Assembly (NCBI GenBank): GCA_022827045.1
Contig: JAJDTQ010000040.1
Coordinates: 1 to 23,767, forward strand
Source: Candidatus Binatia bacterium
GTDB lineage: Bacteria > Desulfobacterota_B > Binatia > UBA9968 > JAJDTQ01
Length of the DNA stretch: 23,767 bases
Direction of reading: 5' to 3'
In this document: one piece after another, positions 13,752 to 22,168 of the stretch
Layout of the letters: every line of letters starts with the position of its first letter
How positions within the stretch are numbered: the first letter of the stretch is position 1
The notes under the pieces: generated by a model
The model's database searches: none
The model's input: only the letters and a program-made list of their open reading frames with translations
What the model was told of the DNA's origin: nothing
Program-made: the position numbers and the translations under genes

Positions 13752-14834
13752 ATGATCGGTTTTACCCGTGTGCGCGACAGTCTGGCATGGGCCGCGGTGC
13801 TGAGCGCCCTGCTGATGTGGATGACCGTGGCCGGGCCGGAAACGGCAGCCGCCGCCGACAAGCCCTTCTACCAGGGCAAGACCATCCGGGTGATCGTGCC
13901 CTTCAGTCCCGGCGGGGGCACGGACAACTACGCGCGGTTCGCCGCCAGGCACTGGGTCAAGTACATTCCAGGCAACCCCAAGATCCTGGTGCAGAACCTG
14001 CCGGGAGGGGGCGGCGCGCTGACCTTCGGCTACATGTACTCCAAGGCTTCCAGGGATGGTCTGACCCTGGCGGTGGCGTCGGAGGGGATTCCCGTCCGCC
14101 GTCTCCTGCGGCGTCCCGGCCACACTTACAAGTTCACCGAGATGTCGCTCATCGCCTCGGCCCCAAGCTCCAGCACCCATTACGCCGGCAAGAGCCTGGG
14201 CCTCAAGGAGCTCAAGGACCTCAAGAAGGTCAGCGGAAAGATCGTCGCCGGGGATACGCAGAAGGGGTCTACTGTGGCCACCATCTCCGGGCTGATCTTC
14301 AAGCTCCTGGGCCTCGAGTACCGTCAGGTCTACGGCTACAGCAGTTACGGTGAGGCCCGGCTGGCGCTTCTCAAGGGCGAGGTCAACGTCACCGGCGGGG
14401 ACGCGTTCAACTACGCGCTGGTGGTGGAGCCGCTTGAGAAGAAGGGTGATGTCTTCATGCTCTTCCAGTCCGGGCTTCTGGACAGCAAGGCGAACGTCAT
14501 TCGGCACCCCGTTTTGCCGCACGTACGTACCGTGGAGGAAGGCTACGTGGAGCTGTTCGGCAAGCAGCCGTCCGGGACCGTATGGCAGGCCATCAAGGGC
14601 ATCATCGCCGTCAACACCCTGGGCAAGTCCGTTTGGGCTCCTCCCGGCGTGCCCGAGGCCAGGATACGCGAGCTTGAGGAAGGATTCCGCAAGATGGTCG
14701 CCGACCCGGCGTTCCAGGCGGATGCGGTGAAGGTGATGGGAGGCAAGAACGAGGCCGTCATCGGGAAGGACGCGGGAGCGGCGTTGAAGCAGTTCTTCGG
14801 CCTGCCGGAGGAAGTGGTCAAGCTGTATCGCTGA
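13752..14834 (+). CDS. tctC: TTT transporter substrate-binding protein (TctC/Bug family)
   Basis: A 360-residue periplasmic binding protein. A signal peptide covers about residues 1-35 (hydrophobic core LAWAAVLSALLMWMTVAG, cleavage after AAAA before DKPF). The mature start GKTIRVIVPFSPGGGTDNYARFAA (42-65, given by position) has the Bug motif FSPGGGTD, and HWVKYIPGNPKILVQNLPGGGG follows, as in TctC relatives with the YIPGNP variant. The C-terminal part has WAPPGVPEARIRELEEGFRK, typical of the family. An AAAGGAGGG ribosome site lies before the ATG at 13752. It binds a carboxylate and delivers it to TctA/TctB, whose genes follow 13 bases later. The ligand is unknown; other Bug proteins bind organic acids and amino acids. 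Confidence 0.94.
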   Translation: MIGFTRVRDSLAWAAVLSALLMWMTVAGPETAAAADKPFYQGKTIRVIVPFSPGGGTDNYARFAARHWVKYIPGNPKILVQNLPGGGGALTFGYMYSKASRDGLTLAVASEGIPVRRLLRRPGHTYKFTEMSLIASAPSSSTHYAGKSLGLKELKDLKKVSGKIVAGDTQKGSTVATISGLIFKLLGLEYRQVYGYSSYGEARLALLKGEVNVTGGDAFNYALVVEPLEKKGDVFMLFQSGLLDSKANVIRHPVLPHVRTVEEGYVELFGKQPSGTVWQAIKGIIAVNTLGKSVWAPPGVPEARIRELEEGFRKMVADPAFQADAVKVMGGKNEAVIGKDAGAALKQFFGLPEEVVKLYR

Positions 14835-14847
14835 AACGAAGCGGGGC

Positions 14848-16359
14848 ATGCTTGAATCGCTGCTGACCGCCCTGGGGGTGATCTTCTCCCCCTACCATCT
14901 CTTGCTCCTGCTGTTGGGGGTGCTCCTCGGCATCCTCCTCGGGGCGGTCCCGGGTCTGGGCGGCATCGTCGGCCTCACCATCGTGCTGCCCTTCGTCTTC
15001 GAGATGTCACCCTCCGAGGCCATGGTCCTGCTGGTGGGCCTGGTGGCGGTGGTGACCTCCTCCGACAGCATCCCGGCCGTGCTGTTCGCGGTCCCCGGCA
15101 CCGCCGCCGCCCAGGCCACCATCATGGACGGCCATCCCATGGCCAAGAAAGGCGAGGCGGGCCGGGCCTTCGGCGCCATCTACAGCGCCTCCATGATGGG
15201 CGGCGTCTTCGGCGCGGTGGCGTTGCTCCTGGCCATCCCCATCATGCGCCCGCTGGTGCTCTCCGTGGGCTCCCCGGAGTTGTTCATGCTGGGGATCCTG
15301 GGGATATCCATGGTCGGCGTGCTGAGCGGCCGCGCGCCGCTCCAGGGCCTTGTCGCCGGCATGGCGGGCGTGCTCGCCAGCATGGTGGGAATGGACCCGC
15401 AGACCGGCATTCTGCGCTGGACCTTCGGCGCCCTCTACCTCTGGGAGGGCCTTCCCCTCGTGCCCGCCGTCATGGGCGTGTTCGGCATTCCCGAGATCGT
15501 CGAGATGGTTATTCGCCGCAAGAGCATCGCCGATGTTCCCCGCCACGCCATAAAAGGCGTTCTTACCGGCATCGGCGACACATTCCGTCACTGGTTCCTG
15601 GTGCTCCGCTGCAGCGTCCTCGGCACCTGGATCGGCTTGATCCCGGGGCTCGGCTCGGATGTCGTGGACTGGTTCGCGTACGGCCACACCGTGCAGTCGT
15701 CACGTCCACGCGAAAGCTTTGGGAAGGGCGACGTCCGGGGGGTCATCGGCCCCGAAAGCGCGGCCAACGCCAAGCTCGGGGGCTCCCTCATCCCCACCAT
15801 CGCCTTCGGTATTCCTGGAAGCCTCCAGATGATCATCCTCCTGGGCGCCTTCATGATCCTGGGCCTGAGACCCGGGCCCGAGATGCTCACCGATAACCTG
15901 GACGTGACCTTCACCATCGTGTGGAGCCTTGTCCTGGCCAACGTGTTCGGGACGCTGATCCTGCTTCCCCTCACCGGCCAACTGGCCAAGCTCGCGCTGG
16001 TGCGCATCCAGATCCTCGCCCCGGTGATCATCAGCATCCTGTTCCTGGCATCGTTCCTCACCACTCGCGACTACGGCGATCTCGTCGTCCTCATCGGTTT
16101 CGGCCTGTTCGCCTGGGTCATGAAGCTGGCCGGCTGGCCGCGGCCGCCGCTGGTGCTGGGCCTGGTGCTCGGTCCCATCATCGGCAAGTACCTGTTCATC
16201 TCGACCCACGCCTACAACGGCTTCGGCTGGCTGGCCCGGCCCGGAGTGATATTGCTGTTCCTGGCCATGGTCGCCAGCGTCGCCTTCGGGCTGGTGCGGG
16301 AGAAGCGGGGCGACACGGCCCCTGAAGGAAGCGTTGTCGGAGGCCCCCGTGAAGCCTAG
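14848..16359 (+). CDS. tctA: TTT transporter large permease (TctA)
   Basis: A 503-residue multi-spanning membrane protein. Diagnostic motifs are GAVPGLGGIVGLTIVLPF (32-49), PGTAAAQATIMDGHPMAKKGEAGRA (83-107, by position), GLIPGLGSDVVDWFAYGHT (263-281), and GPESAANAKLGGSLIPTIAFGIPGS (301-325, by position). These are the two inverted PGxG segments and the PESANNA-like signature of TctA proteins. In the second motif the usual GAGADIAAF reads GLGSDVVDW, a mild variation. It forms the main translocation path in the inner membrane, probably proton- or Na+-coupled. It starts at the ATG at 14848 after a weak GGGG site, 13 bases after tctC, and overlaps tctB. Together with tctC and tctB it makes a complete TTT system in the order C-A-B. 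Confidence 0.95.
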   Translation: MLESLLTALGVIFSPYHLLLLLLGVLLGILLGAVPGLGGIVGLTIVLPFVFEMSPSEAMVLLVGLVAVVTSSDSIPAVLFAVPGTAAAQATIMDGHPMAKKGEAGRAFGAIYSASMMGGVFGAVALLLAIPIMRPLVLSVGSPELFMLGILGISMVGVLSGRAPLQGLVAGMAGVLASMVGMDPQTGILRWTFGALYLWEGLPLVPAVMGVFGIPEIVEMVIRRKSIADVPRHAIKGVLTGIGDTFRHWFLVLRCSVLGTWIGLIPGLGSDVVDWFAYGHTVQSSRPRESFGKGDVRGVIGPESAANAKLGGSLIPTIAFGIPGSLQMIILLGAFMILGLRPGPEMLTDNLDVTFTIVWSLVLANVFGTLILLPLTGQLAKLALVRIQILAPVIISILFLASFLTTRDYGDLVVLIGFGLFAWVMKLAGWPRPPLVLGLVLGPIIGKYLFISTHAYNGFGWLARPGVILLFLAMVASVAFGLVREKRGDTAPEGSVVGGPREA

Positions 16360-16837
16360 TGTCGGACAGGGACTGAACCTTTTCATGGCGGCGCTGTTCG
16401 TCTCCGCCATCCTTTCCGCCACCGAGTGGCCGCAGCACAGCCGGGCGTTCGTCATGGCCATCGCGTTCCCGGGCCTGCTCCTGACGTTGGTGCTGTTCGT
16501 CCGTCAGCGCTGGTGGTCGGGTACGGAGGCGACGGCCGTCTCACCGGGCCTCGGCGATACGCCGCTGGACGGCGACGTTCCTCCCGAGGTGGCGCGGCGG
16601 CGCATGGTGAACGTCTTCGCGTGGATTTTCGCCCTGTTCGGGTTGATCTGGCTCCTAGGCTTCGAGATCGCCGTGCCGCTCTTCACTTTCGTCTACTTGA
16701 GGTTCCAGGCGCGGGAAAGCCTGCTGGTGTCGGGCGCGGCCGCGGTCCTCATGGTGGCGTTGATCGTCGGCGTCTTCAACCTGATCCTGCACGTTCTCTG
16801 GCCCCAGGGAATGCTGCAGGGCTGGCTGGGATTGTAG
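16349..16837 (+). CDS. tctB: TTT transporter small permease (TctB family)
   Basis: A 162-residue membrane protein with four hydrophobic segments (about 9-24, 31-51, 85-115 and 120-150), matching TctB proteins. The hallmark is the TEWP pattern after the first segment and the VNVFAWIFALFGLIWLLGFEIAVPLFTF stretch. The start used is GTG at 16349 because GGAGG lies 5 bases before it; an upstream TTG at 16334 would add five residues without a ribosome site. It overlaps the end of tctA by 11 bases, showing tight coupling. It ends 26 bases before the convergent topB. It supports TctA in the membrane. Sequence shows only the usual family features, and the role in substrate choice is small. Confidence 0.9.
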   Translation: MKPSVGQGLNLFMAALFVSAILSATEWPQHSRAFVMAIAFPGLLLTLVLFVRQRWWSGTEATAVSPGLGDTPLDGDVPPEVARRRMVNVFAWIFALFGLIWLLGFEIAVPLFTFVYLRFQARESLLVSGAAAVLMVALIVGVFNLILHVLWPQGMLQGWLGL

Positions 16838-16865
16838 AGAGCCGGGCCGGGCCCAACGCGGCTCT
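16838..16865. terminator. Hairpin between convergent tctB and topB
   Basis: Directly after the tctB stop (16835-16837), AGAGCCG (16838-16844) pairs with CGGCTCT (16859-16865), with a GC-rich loop. The topB stop codon overlaps the right arm. It could end either transcript, but no run of T follows on either strand, so an intrinsic terminator is not certain. Confidence 0.35.
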
Positions 16866-19752
16866 ATTCCCTCGGCGGGAACTCGAACGTAACCTTGCCG
16901 TCGTCGTCGGTCGTTAGCCAGGCGGCGAACGACCGGCCTGATTTGGAGGAGACGAAACCGGCCAGGAGATCGGTCTTTCCCTCGTCCAGGAGCTTGGCCA
17001 TCTGGGCGCGCTCCAGGGGCTGTTCCAGGATCACCTTGCCGGCCTTGAAGCGGCACGGCTTCTTCTCGGCCTGGAACTTCTCGCACACGTATTGCGAGTC
17101 CCACTCGAACACCCGGCCGCCGCACCGCGGGCATTTCCCAAGCGGTTCCTGACCCGAGAAGTCCGCCTTGACGGCAGGGTTGTTGCGGGCGGCCACGGCG
17201 GCCGTCTTGCGGGCGGGTCGTGGCTCGAACTCGAACCCCACCTTGCCGTCCTGCAGCGCCAGGAACGCCTTGAACCGCCGGCCGGTACGGGACGATACGA
17301 AGCTCGGCAACAGATCGCTCTTGCCCTCCTTCAGCATCTTGATCATCTGCTCGCGCGCGACCTCCTGCCGGAGGATGATCTTGCCGGAGCTGAATTCGCA
17401 CGTCCGCGCGTCGCCCACGGCGTTCTCGCAGACGTAGCGCATGGGCAGCTCGAATACGCGCCCGGTGCACCGGGGGCACTGTCCCAGAGGTTCCTGGCCG
17501 GTGAAATCCGCGCCCGGCTCGGTTTCACCGTCGCCGTTCCGGGACTCGTTGCCGAAGTCGAAGGCGATCCTGAAGTCGGGGGACAGTTTCAGCACCGCGG
17601 CGAAGGGCCTTCCCTGACGGCTGCGGAATCCCTGCAGCGGCCCGATCTGGCCGTGCTCGATCAGGGCCGAGGCGTCCTCGGCGCTCAACAGCCGCCCGGC
17701 CAGGATCTTGGGCAGGCTGAAGTCGCAGTTGACGCACTGATAGTTCCGGTAGCGCTCGTGAACCTCGCCGCCGCACCTGGGACACGGCGCAGAAAGGGAG
17801 CCGAAGTCGCCGGGAATGGTGTCGTGCTCGTACTGCCGGGCGCGGTCCACGATCTGCCGGGTCATCTGGGCGATCTCGCCCATGAACTCGTCGCGACTTT
17901 TCTTTCCGCCCTGCATCTGGAAGAGCTGGTACTCCCAGTTTCCCGTGAGCTCCGGCCTGGTGAGCTCACGGACGCCCAGGCCGTTCAGAAGCTCCATGAG
18001 CATGAAGGCCTTGGGGGTGGCGTGAAGCTCCTTGCCGTCACGGATGAGATAGTCCTCGTCGAGAAGTCCCTCGATGATCGACGCGCGCGTGGCGGAGGTG
18101 CCGAGCCCCTTGCCGGCCATGGCCGCCCGCAGGTCGTCGTCGGTCACGAGCTTGCCCGCCCCTTCCATGGCGCCTAGCAGCGTGGCCTCGGTGTACCGCG
18201 CCGGCGGCCGGGTCTCGTTCGGCTTGACCTCGGCATCCAGGGTTCTGACGGTGACGGCGCCCTGGTCAATCCGTGCGCCGGCGTCGTCGACCGGTGCCGG
18301 GGTGTCTTCGGCGGTTTCGGCCGTTACGGACGTTCCCGTGCCTTCCGCGCTCTTGGCTCTCAGCGGCGCCAGCGTCTCGTCGCCCTGCTTGTCCCTGCCG
18401 TGCACCTCCAACCACCCCGCCTTCACCATGACCTTGCCGGTGGTCTTGAAGGGCTCGCCTTCCACCCGCGTGACACGCGTGGTTTCCAGGAACTCCGCCG
18501 GCGGGTAGAAGATTGCCAGGAAGCGCCGGGCCACGAGGTCATAGATCCTCTGCTCGATGTCGTTGAGCCGCTTGGGCGCCTCGGTGGTGGGGATGATGGC
18601 GAAGTGGTCCGACACCTTGGCATCGTTGAAGATGCGCTTGTTGGGTTTGACCCAGCCCTGCTCCAGGATGGTGTCGGCGAACCGCGCGTAGTCCGTGCCC
18701 TTGAGCATCCCGAGCGAGTCCTTGACCGTGCTCACGTAATCTTCCGGCAGCGCCCGCGAATCGGTGCGTGGGTAGGTCAGCACCTTGTGCCGCTCGTACA
18801 GGGCCTGGGCGATCTGTACGGTGCGGTTTGCGCTGAGGCCGAAGCGGGCGTTGGCCTCGCGCTGAAGGCTGGTCAGGTCGAACAAGGGCGGCGGCGCCTG
18901 CCGGGTGGGCTTGCTTTCTTCGGTGGCGCTGCCGGCCTGGTCCAGGCACTTCTCGCGGATGGCCTCGGCCGCGGCCTCATCCCAGATCCGTTCGGGCCGG
19001 GCGTTGGGCTCGTTTTCCTTCTTCCGGAACCCCTCGTCGAACCACCGCCCCTCGTACTCGCCGCCGGCGGACCGGAACGTCGCCGTCACTTCCCAGTAGG
19101 GCTCGGGCCTGAAGTCCCGGATGGCGGCCTCGCGCTCCACCACGATGGCCAGGGTGGGCGTCTGCACCCGCCCCACCGTGGTCTTGTAGAAGCCGCCGGG
19201 CTTGGAGTTGAAGGCCGTCATGGCCCGGGTGCCGTTGATGCCCACGAGCCAGTCCGCCTCCGAGCGGCTCACGGCGGCATCCGCCAGGGGCTGCATCTCA
19301 TCGTCCTCGCGCAGCTTGACGAAACCGTTGCGGATGGCGTCGGGGGTCATGGACTGGAGCCACAGCCGCTTGACGGGCTTTTTCGCCTTGGCGTGGCGCA
19401 CGATATTGCGGAAGATGAGCTCGCCTTCACGTCCGGCGTCGCAGGCGTTCACCAGCTCATCGACGTCCTTGCGCTTGATCAGCTTGACCAGCGTCTTGAG
19501 CCTGGAGGCGGTTTTCTGGATCGGCTTGAGGTCGAAGTAGGGCGGTATCACCGGCAGGTTGGCGAAGCTCCACTTGCCCCGCTTGGCCTCGGTCCCCTCC
19601 GGGGGAATCTGCTCCAGCAGGTGGCCCACCGCCGACGACAACACGTAGTGGTCGCTCTCGTAGTAGTCCTGGTGCCGCTTGAAGCCGCCCAGAGCCCTGG
19701 CCACGTCCGAGGCCACCGACGGCTTCTCCGCGATGATCAGCGCCTTGCCCAT
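16864..19752 (-). CDS. topB: DNA topoisomerase III (type IA) with C-terminal zinc-ribbon repeats
   Basis: A 962-residue topoisomerase IA. The N-terminal Toprim domain begins KALIIAEKPSVASDVARAL (3-21, catalytic Glu9) and has DACDAGREGELIF (104-114; Asp105 and nearby acidic residues bind Mg2+). TTVGRVQTPTL (191-201) and the nucleophile Tyr327 in VLTYPRTDSRALP are the topoisomerase III hallmarks. The tail after about 655 carries three repeats starting at 657 (CPRCGGEV), 759 (CPRCTGRV) and 874 (CPRCGGRV), each with two CxxC-type or CxxC...C pairs and an F-x-S-x-x-G-R-x-F core, as in the Toprim_Crpt-type C-terminal domains. It relaxes negative supercoils and decatenates. At 962 residues it is longer than E. 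coli TopB (653), owing to the three repeats and the insertion at about 455-500. It has no operon partners here and is convergent with tctB. The ATG at 19752 has no strong ribosome site. Confidence 0.94.
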   Translation of the reverse strand: MGKALIIAEKPSVASDVARALGGFKRHQDYYESDHYVLSSAVGHLLEQIPPEGTEAKRGKWSFANLPVIPPYFDLKPIQKTASRLKTLVKLIKRKDVDELVNACDAGREGELIFRNIVRHAKAKKPVKRLWLQSMTPDAIRNGFVKLREDDEMQPLADAAVSRSEADWLVGINGTRAMTAFNSKPGGFYKTTVGRVQTPTLAIVVEREAAIRDFRPEPYWEVTATFRSAGGEYEGRWFDEGFRKKENEPNARPERIWDEAAAEAIREKCLDQAGSATEESKPTRQAPPPLFDLTSLQREANARFGLSANRTVQIAQALYERHKVLTYPRTDSRALPEDYVSTVKDSLGMLKGTDYARFADTILEQGWVKPNKRIFNDAKVSDHFAIIPTTEAPKRLNDIEQRIYDLVARRFLAIFYPPAEFLETTRVTRVEGEPFKTTGKVMVKAGWLEVHGRDKQGDETLAPLRAKSAEGTGTSVTAETAEDTPAPVDDAGARIDQGAVTVRTLDAEVKPNETRPPARYTEATLLGAMEGAGKLVTDDDLRAAMAGKGLGTSATRASIIEGLLDEDYLIRDGKELHATPKAFMLMELLNGLGVRELTRPELTGNWEYQLFQMQGGKKSRDEFMGEIAQMTRQIVDRARQYEHDTIPGDFGSLSAPCPRCGGEVHERYRNYQCVNCDFSLPKILAGRLLSAEDASALIEHGQIGPLQGFRSRQGRPFAAVLKLSPDFRIAFDFGNESRNGDGETEPGADFTGQEPLGQCPRCTGRVFELPMRYVCENAVGDARTCEFSSGKIILRQEVAREQMIKMLKEGKSDLLPSFVSSRTGRRFKAFLALQDGKVGFEFEPRPARKTAAVAARNNPAVKADFSGQEPLGKCPRCGGRVFEWDSQYVCEKFQAEKKPCRFKAGKVILEQPLERAQMAKLLDEGKTDLLAGFVSSKSGRSFAAWLTTDDDGKVTFEFPPRE

Positions 19753-19977
19753 GTTGATGTCTCGACTCGATCAGAGATGCCGGTAGTCACGCCGTCCGCT
19801 CCCTCCAAGCCCGCGGCGTGAGCGTGTGAACAGTGCATATGTCTAAATTGAGGATACCTGTCAAGACGCCCGGGGCAAGCCGTTAGCGGTAAGGATTGAT
19901 TCCGTGTAAGAAGGGGCAGTTCCGCCGACGGAGAACCGGGAGGCTGATTTTCCGCCCGCTCAAGGAGGACCGAACCC
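19753..19977. other. Divergent intergenic region between topB and the second hydrolase
   Basis: This 225-base spacer contains no credible gene. A relatively AT-rich patch lies at 19830-19860 (CATATGTCTAAATTGAGG) and includes the putative topB promoter. The plus-strand hydrolase has an AAGGAGG ribosome site at its right end, but I see no clear promoter for it. Confidence 0.5.
19836..19864 (-). promoter_or_regulatory. Putative promoter of topB
   Basis: On the minus strand a perfect TTGACA (19859-19864) precedes CATATG (19836-19841) after 17 bases; ACATAT after 16 is an alternative. The -35 is ideal, the -10 a partial match (three of six). The topB ATG lies about 85 bases further on. AT-rich composition supports it. 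Confidence 0.4.
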
Positions 19978-20805
19978 ATGCCCAACGTGAAGCTTGCCAC
20001 CGGCGTCGACCTCTATTACGAGACCCACGGACAGGGCGAGGCCCTTGTTTTCGTGCCCTCCACGGCCTACTCCGGCGAGGTGTGGAAGCCCTCGCAGATG
20101 CCGCTGGCCGACGAGCTGAACCTCATCTTCCATGACCCGCGCGGTTGCGGGCGTTCGGTGGCCCAGCAGAGCGTCTACACCATCGAGCTCATGGCCATGG
20201 ACATCGTGGCGCTGATGGACCACATCGACTGTCCGTCGGCCCATTTCATCGGCCACTCGATGGGCGGACGCATCGCGCTGTCGCTGGCCCAGAACTTCCC
20301 CGGCCGCATCAAGAGCCTGATCATGGCGGCCGCGGGCTCGGGCACCGCGGGCCGGGCCGGGCCGGACTGTGTTCCGGGCTTGCCGCACCAGCTCGTCTAC
20401 GAGTTGGTGGAGATGGGCTTCGAGAAGTTCGTCCGCGACGAGATCGTCGACTCCGACACCTTCTTCACGGCGGACTACCGGGCCAGCCACGGCGCCGAGG
20501 TGGAGGCATTCTACAAGCTCGCCTGGGAGACCCACGCCAAGCTGCCGGAGTTCGTCCACCTGGTGATGGCGCGGCACAGCTTCGAGGGCACCCACCGTCT
20601 CCAGGACGTGAAGTGCCCGACCATGGTGCTGATCGGCGACGGCGACACCGTGGGGAGCAACCACGTGGCCCAGGCCCAGGTGCTGGCCGACCGCATTCCC
20701 GGCGCCGAGCTCAAGGTCCTGGAAGGGCAGACCCACGGGTTCTTCTGGCAGGACGCGGAGTTGACCAACGACGTGATCCTGTCCTGGGTGAAGCGCCACA
20801 GTTGA
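19978..20805 (+). CDS. Alpha/beta-fold hydrolase (paralogue of the 12305 enzyme)
   Basis: A 275-residue alpha/beta hydrolase with Ser94 in FIGHSMGGR, acid Asp223 (IGDGDTVG, 219-226) and His253 in EGQTHGFFW. The start MPNVKLATGVDLYYETHGQGE, the GEVWK segment (33-37) and the loop HDPRGCGRS (52-60) line up with the enzyme at 12305, whose nucleophile Ser also falls at residue 94. The two are clearly paralogous within one window. No signal peptide. A strong AAGGAGG lies 9 bases upstream of the ATG. The next gene downstream, an MFS exporter/importer, starts 31 bases later, so they are probably co-transcribed. Differences in the cap region (about 120-200) suggest different substrates. Activity on an ester or lactone is inferred from the fold only. 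Confidence 0.92.
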   Translation: MPNVKLATGVDLYYETHGQGEALVFVPSTAYSGEVWKPSQMPLADELNLIFHDPRGCGRSVAQQSVYTIELMAMDIVALMDHIDCPSAHFIGHSMGGRIALSLAQNFPGRIKSLIMAAAGSGTAGRAGPDCVPGLPHQLVYELVEMGFEKFVRDEIVDSDTFFTADYRASHGAEVEAFYKLAWETHAKLPEFVHLVMARHSFEGTHRLQDVKCPTMVLIGDGDTVGSNHVAQAQVLADRIPGAELKVLEGQTHGFFWQDAELTNDVILSWVKRHS

Positions 20806-20836
20806 CCACGACCCCGGGCCGCGCCACCAAACCTTG

Positions 20837-22072
20837 ATGCCCGACCAGGCCGCCAAGCCGAGCTTCTGGACGCGCACGTTTATCCTGTTGAGCGCGTCGC
20901 AGTTCCTGGCCTACGGGCATCACGCGGTGCTGACGCCGACGTTGCCCCTGTACCTGGATCACCTGGGCAGCTCGCCTTTCGCGGTGGGCCTGCTGCTGGC
21001 TTGCTTCAGCGCCACCAGCGTGGTGATCCGGCCGCTGGTGGGGACCTGGGTGGACTCCGGGGGAGAGCTCCGGGTCCTCAGCCTGAGCTGCATCGGTCTC
21101 TGCCTGACGGTGCTGATCTTCGTCGTCCCCAACGTGGAAGGCGCCTTTGCGGCCAACATCCTGCGGGGGTTTTCCTGGGCCGGCATCAACACCAGCGGCT
21201 ACGCGTTGCTGGCCGCGGTGGTCCCCACCGACCGGCGGGGAGAAGCCGGCGGCTACTACTCCGGCATCCAGAGCAGCGCCTCGCTGTTCTTTCCTCCGGC
21301 GGCGTTGTGGATCATCGGTCTTCCCGCCGGCGGCTATGTCGCGGTGTTCGCGTTGTCGAGTGCCGTGGCGCTGCTCGCCGCCGCGCTCGCCCAGGTATGC
21401 GGCAGGGGCGTCAGCCGGGAACCCTCCCCCCCTGCCCCGCCAGCCGTCCTGCCGCCCGCCGGCGTCGACGGGACGGCTGGCCGTCTCAGAACCTACTCCC
21501 GGACGTACTTCGACCGGGGAATCCTGTTCATCGCCCTGTTGCTGTTTTGCATGAACCTGCCCTGGTCGGGCCTCAACTCCTTCATCGTCCTCTACGCCCG
21601 CGAGGTGGGCATCGAGAGCCTCGGCTGGTATTTCGCGGCCATCGGACTGGCCAGCGTCGTGGGCCGGCCGCTCCTCGGCCGGCTGTCGGACCGGATCGGC
21701 CGGGCGCCGGCGGTGGCGGCGTCGTATGTGCTGGAGATCGCCGGCATCGCGCTGGTGTTGCTGGCCTCCGACATCACTCTGATGATGATCGCCGGAGCGT
21801 TGTATTTCTTCGGCTATGCCCTGGGCGTCTCGACCACACTGGCGCTGGCCATGGAGCGCGGCGACCCCAAGCGCCGGGGCGTCACCATGGCGACCTTCTC
21901 CATCGCTTTCCCGCTGGGGTCGGGGCTGGGATCGGCGCTCTCCGGTGGCGTCATCGCGCTGGCCGGCTATCGCGGCATGTACATGAGCCTGATCGGCGTG
22001 CTGGCGACGGGGCTGCTGCTGTCCCTTTGCTACCGGGGAGGCCTGACCGCGCAGGCCCCCCCGGGGGCATGA
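20837..22072 (+). CDS. MFS transporter
   Basis: A 411-residue protein with about 12 hydrophobic segments. It carries an MFS motif A-like loop after the second segment (GTWVDSGGELRVLSL, about 70-84) and again in the second half (LGRLSDRIGRAPAV), with a polar, Pro-rich linker in between (about 190-220). The frame opens with TTG at 20834, but the adjacent ATG at 20837 is the more natural start (MPDQAAKPS); no ribosome site is clear, so translation may depend on the upstream hydrolase gene 31 bases away. It probably moves a drug, sugar or organic acid across the inner membrane. Substrate cannot be assigned. It may export a product of the hydrolase, or import its substrate. Confidence 0.9.
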   Translation: MPDQAAKPSFWTRTFILLSASQFLAYGHHAVLTPTLPLYLDHLGSSPFAVGLLLACFSATSVVIRPLVGTWVDSGGELRVLSLSCIGLCLTVLIFVVPNVEGAFAANILRGFSWAGINTSGYALLAAVVPTDRRGEAGGYYSGIQSSASLFFPPAALWIIGLPAGGYVAVFALSSAVALLAAALAQVCGRGVSREPSPPAPPAVLPPAGVDGTAGRLRTYSRTYFDRGILFIALLLFCMNLPWSGLNSFIVLYAREVGIESLGWYFAAIGLASVVGRPLLGRLSDRIGRAPAVAASYVLEIAGIALVLLASDITLMMIAGALYFFGYALGVSTTLALAMERGDPKRRGVTMATFSIAFPLGSGLGSALSGGVIALAGYRGMYMSLIGVLATGLLLSLCYRGGLTAQAPPGA

Positions 22073-22168
22073 CGAGAAGTCTTTTTTCTCGGGCGAGGCT
22101 TGTGTTAGCCTGTCGGCTGGTTTAAGACGGCTATCTTTACGTAAACCAATCAGGCGAAGGAGGTTTTC

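Noticed and set aside
16334..16348. TTG start for tctB at 16334
   Set aside because: No ribosome site before it, while GGAGG lies 5 bases before the GTG at 16349.
18400..19821. 473-codon plus-strand open frame
   Set aside because: Antisense of topB; no domain and no ribosome site.
22073..22091. Terminator after the MFS gene
   Set aside because: CGAGAA (22073-22078) and TTCTCG (22086-22091) make only a 6-bp AT-containing stem with the T-run in the loop, so it is not a convincing terminator.
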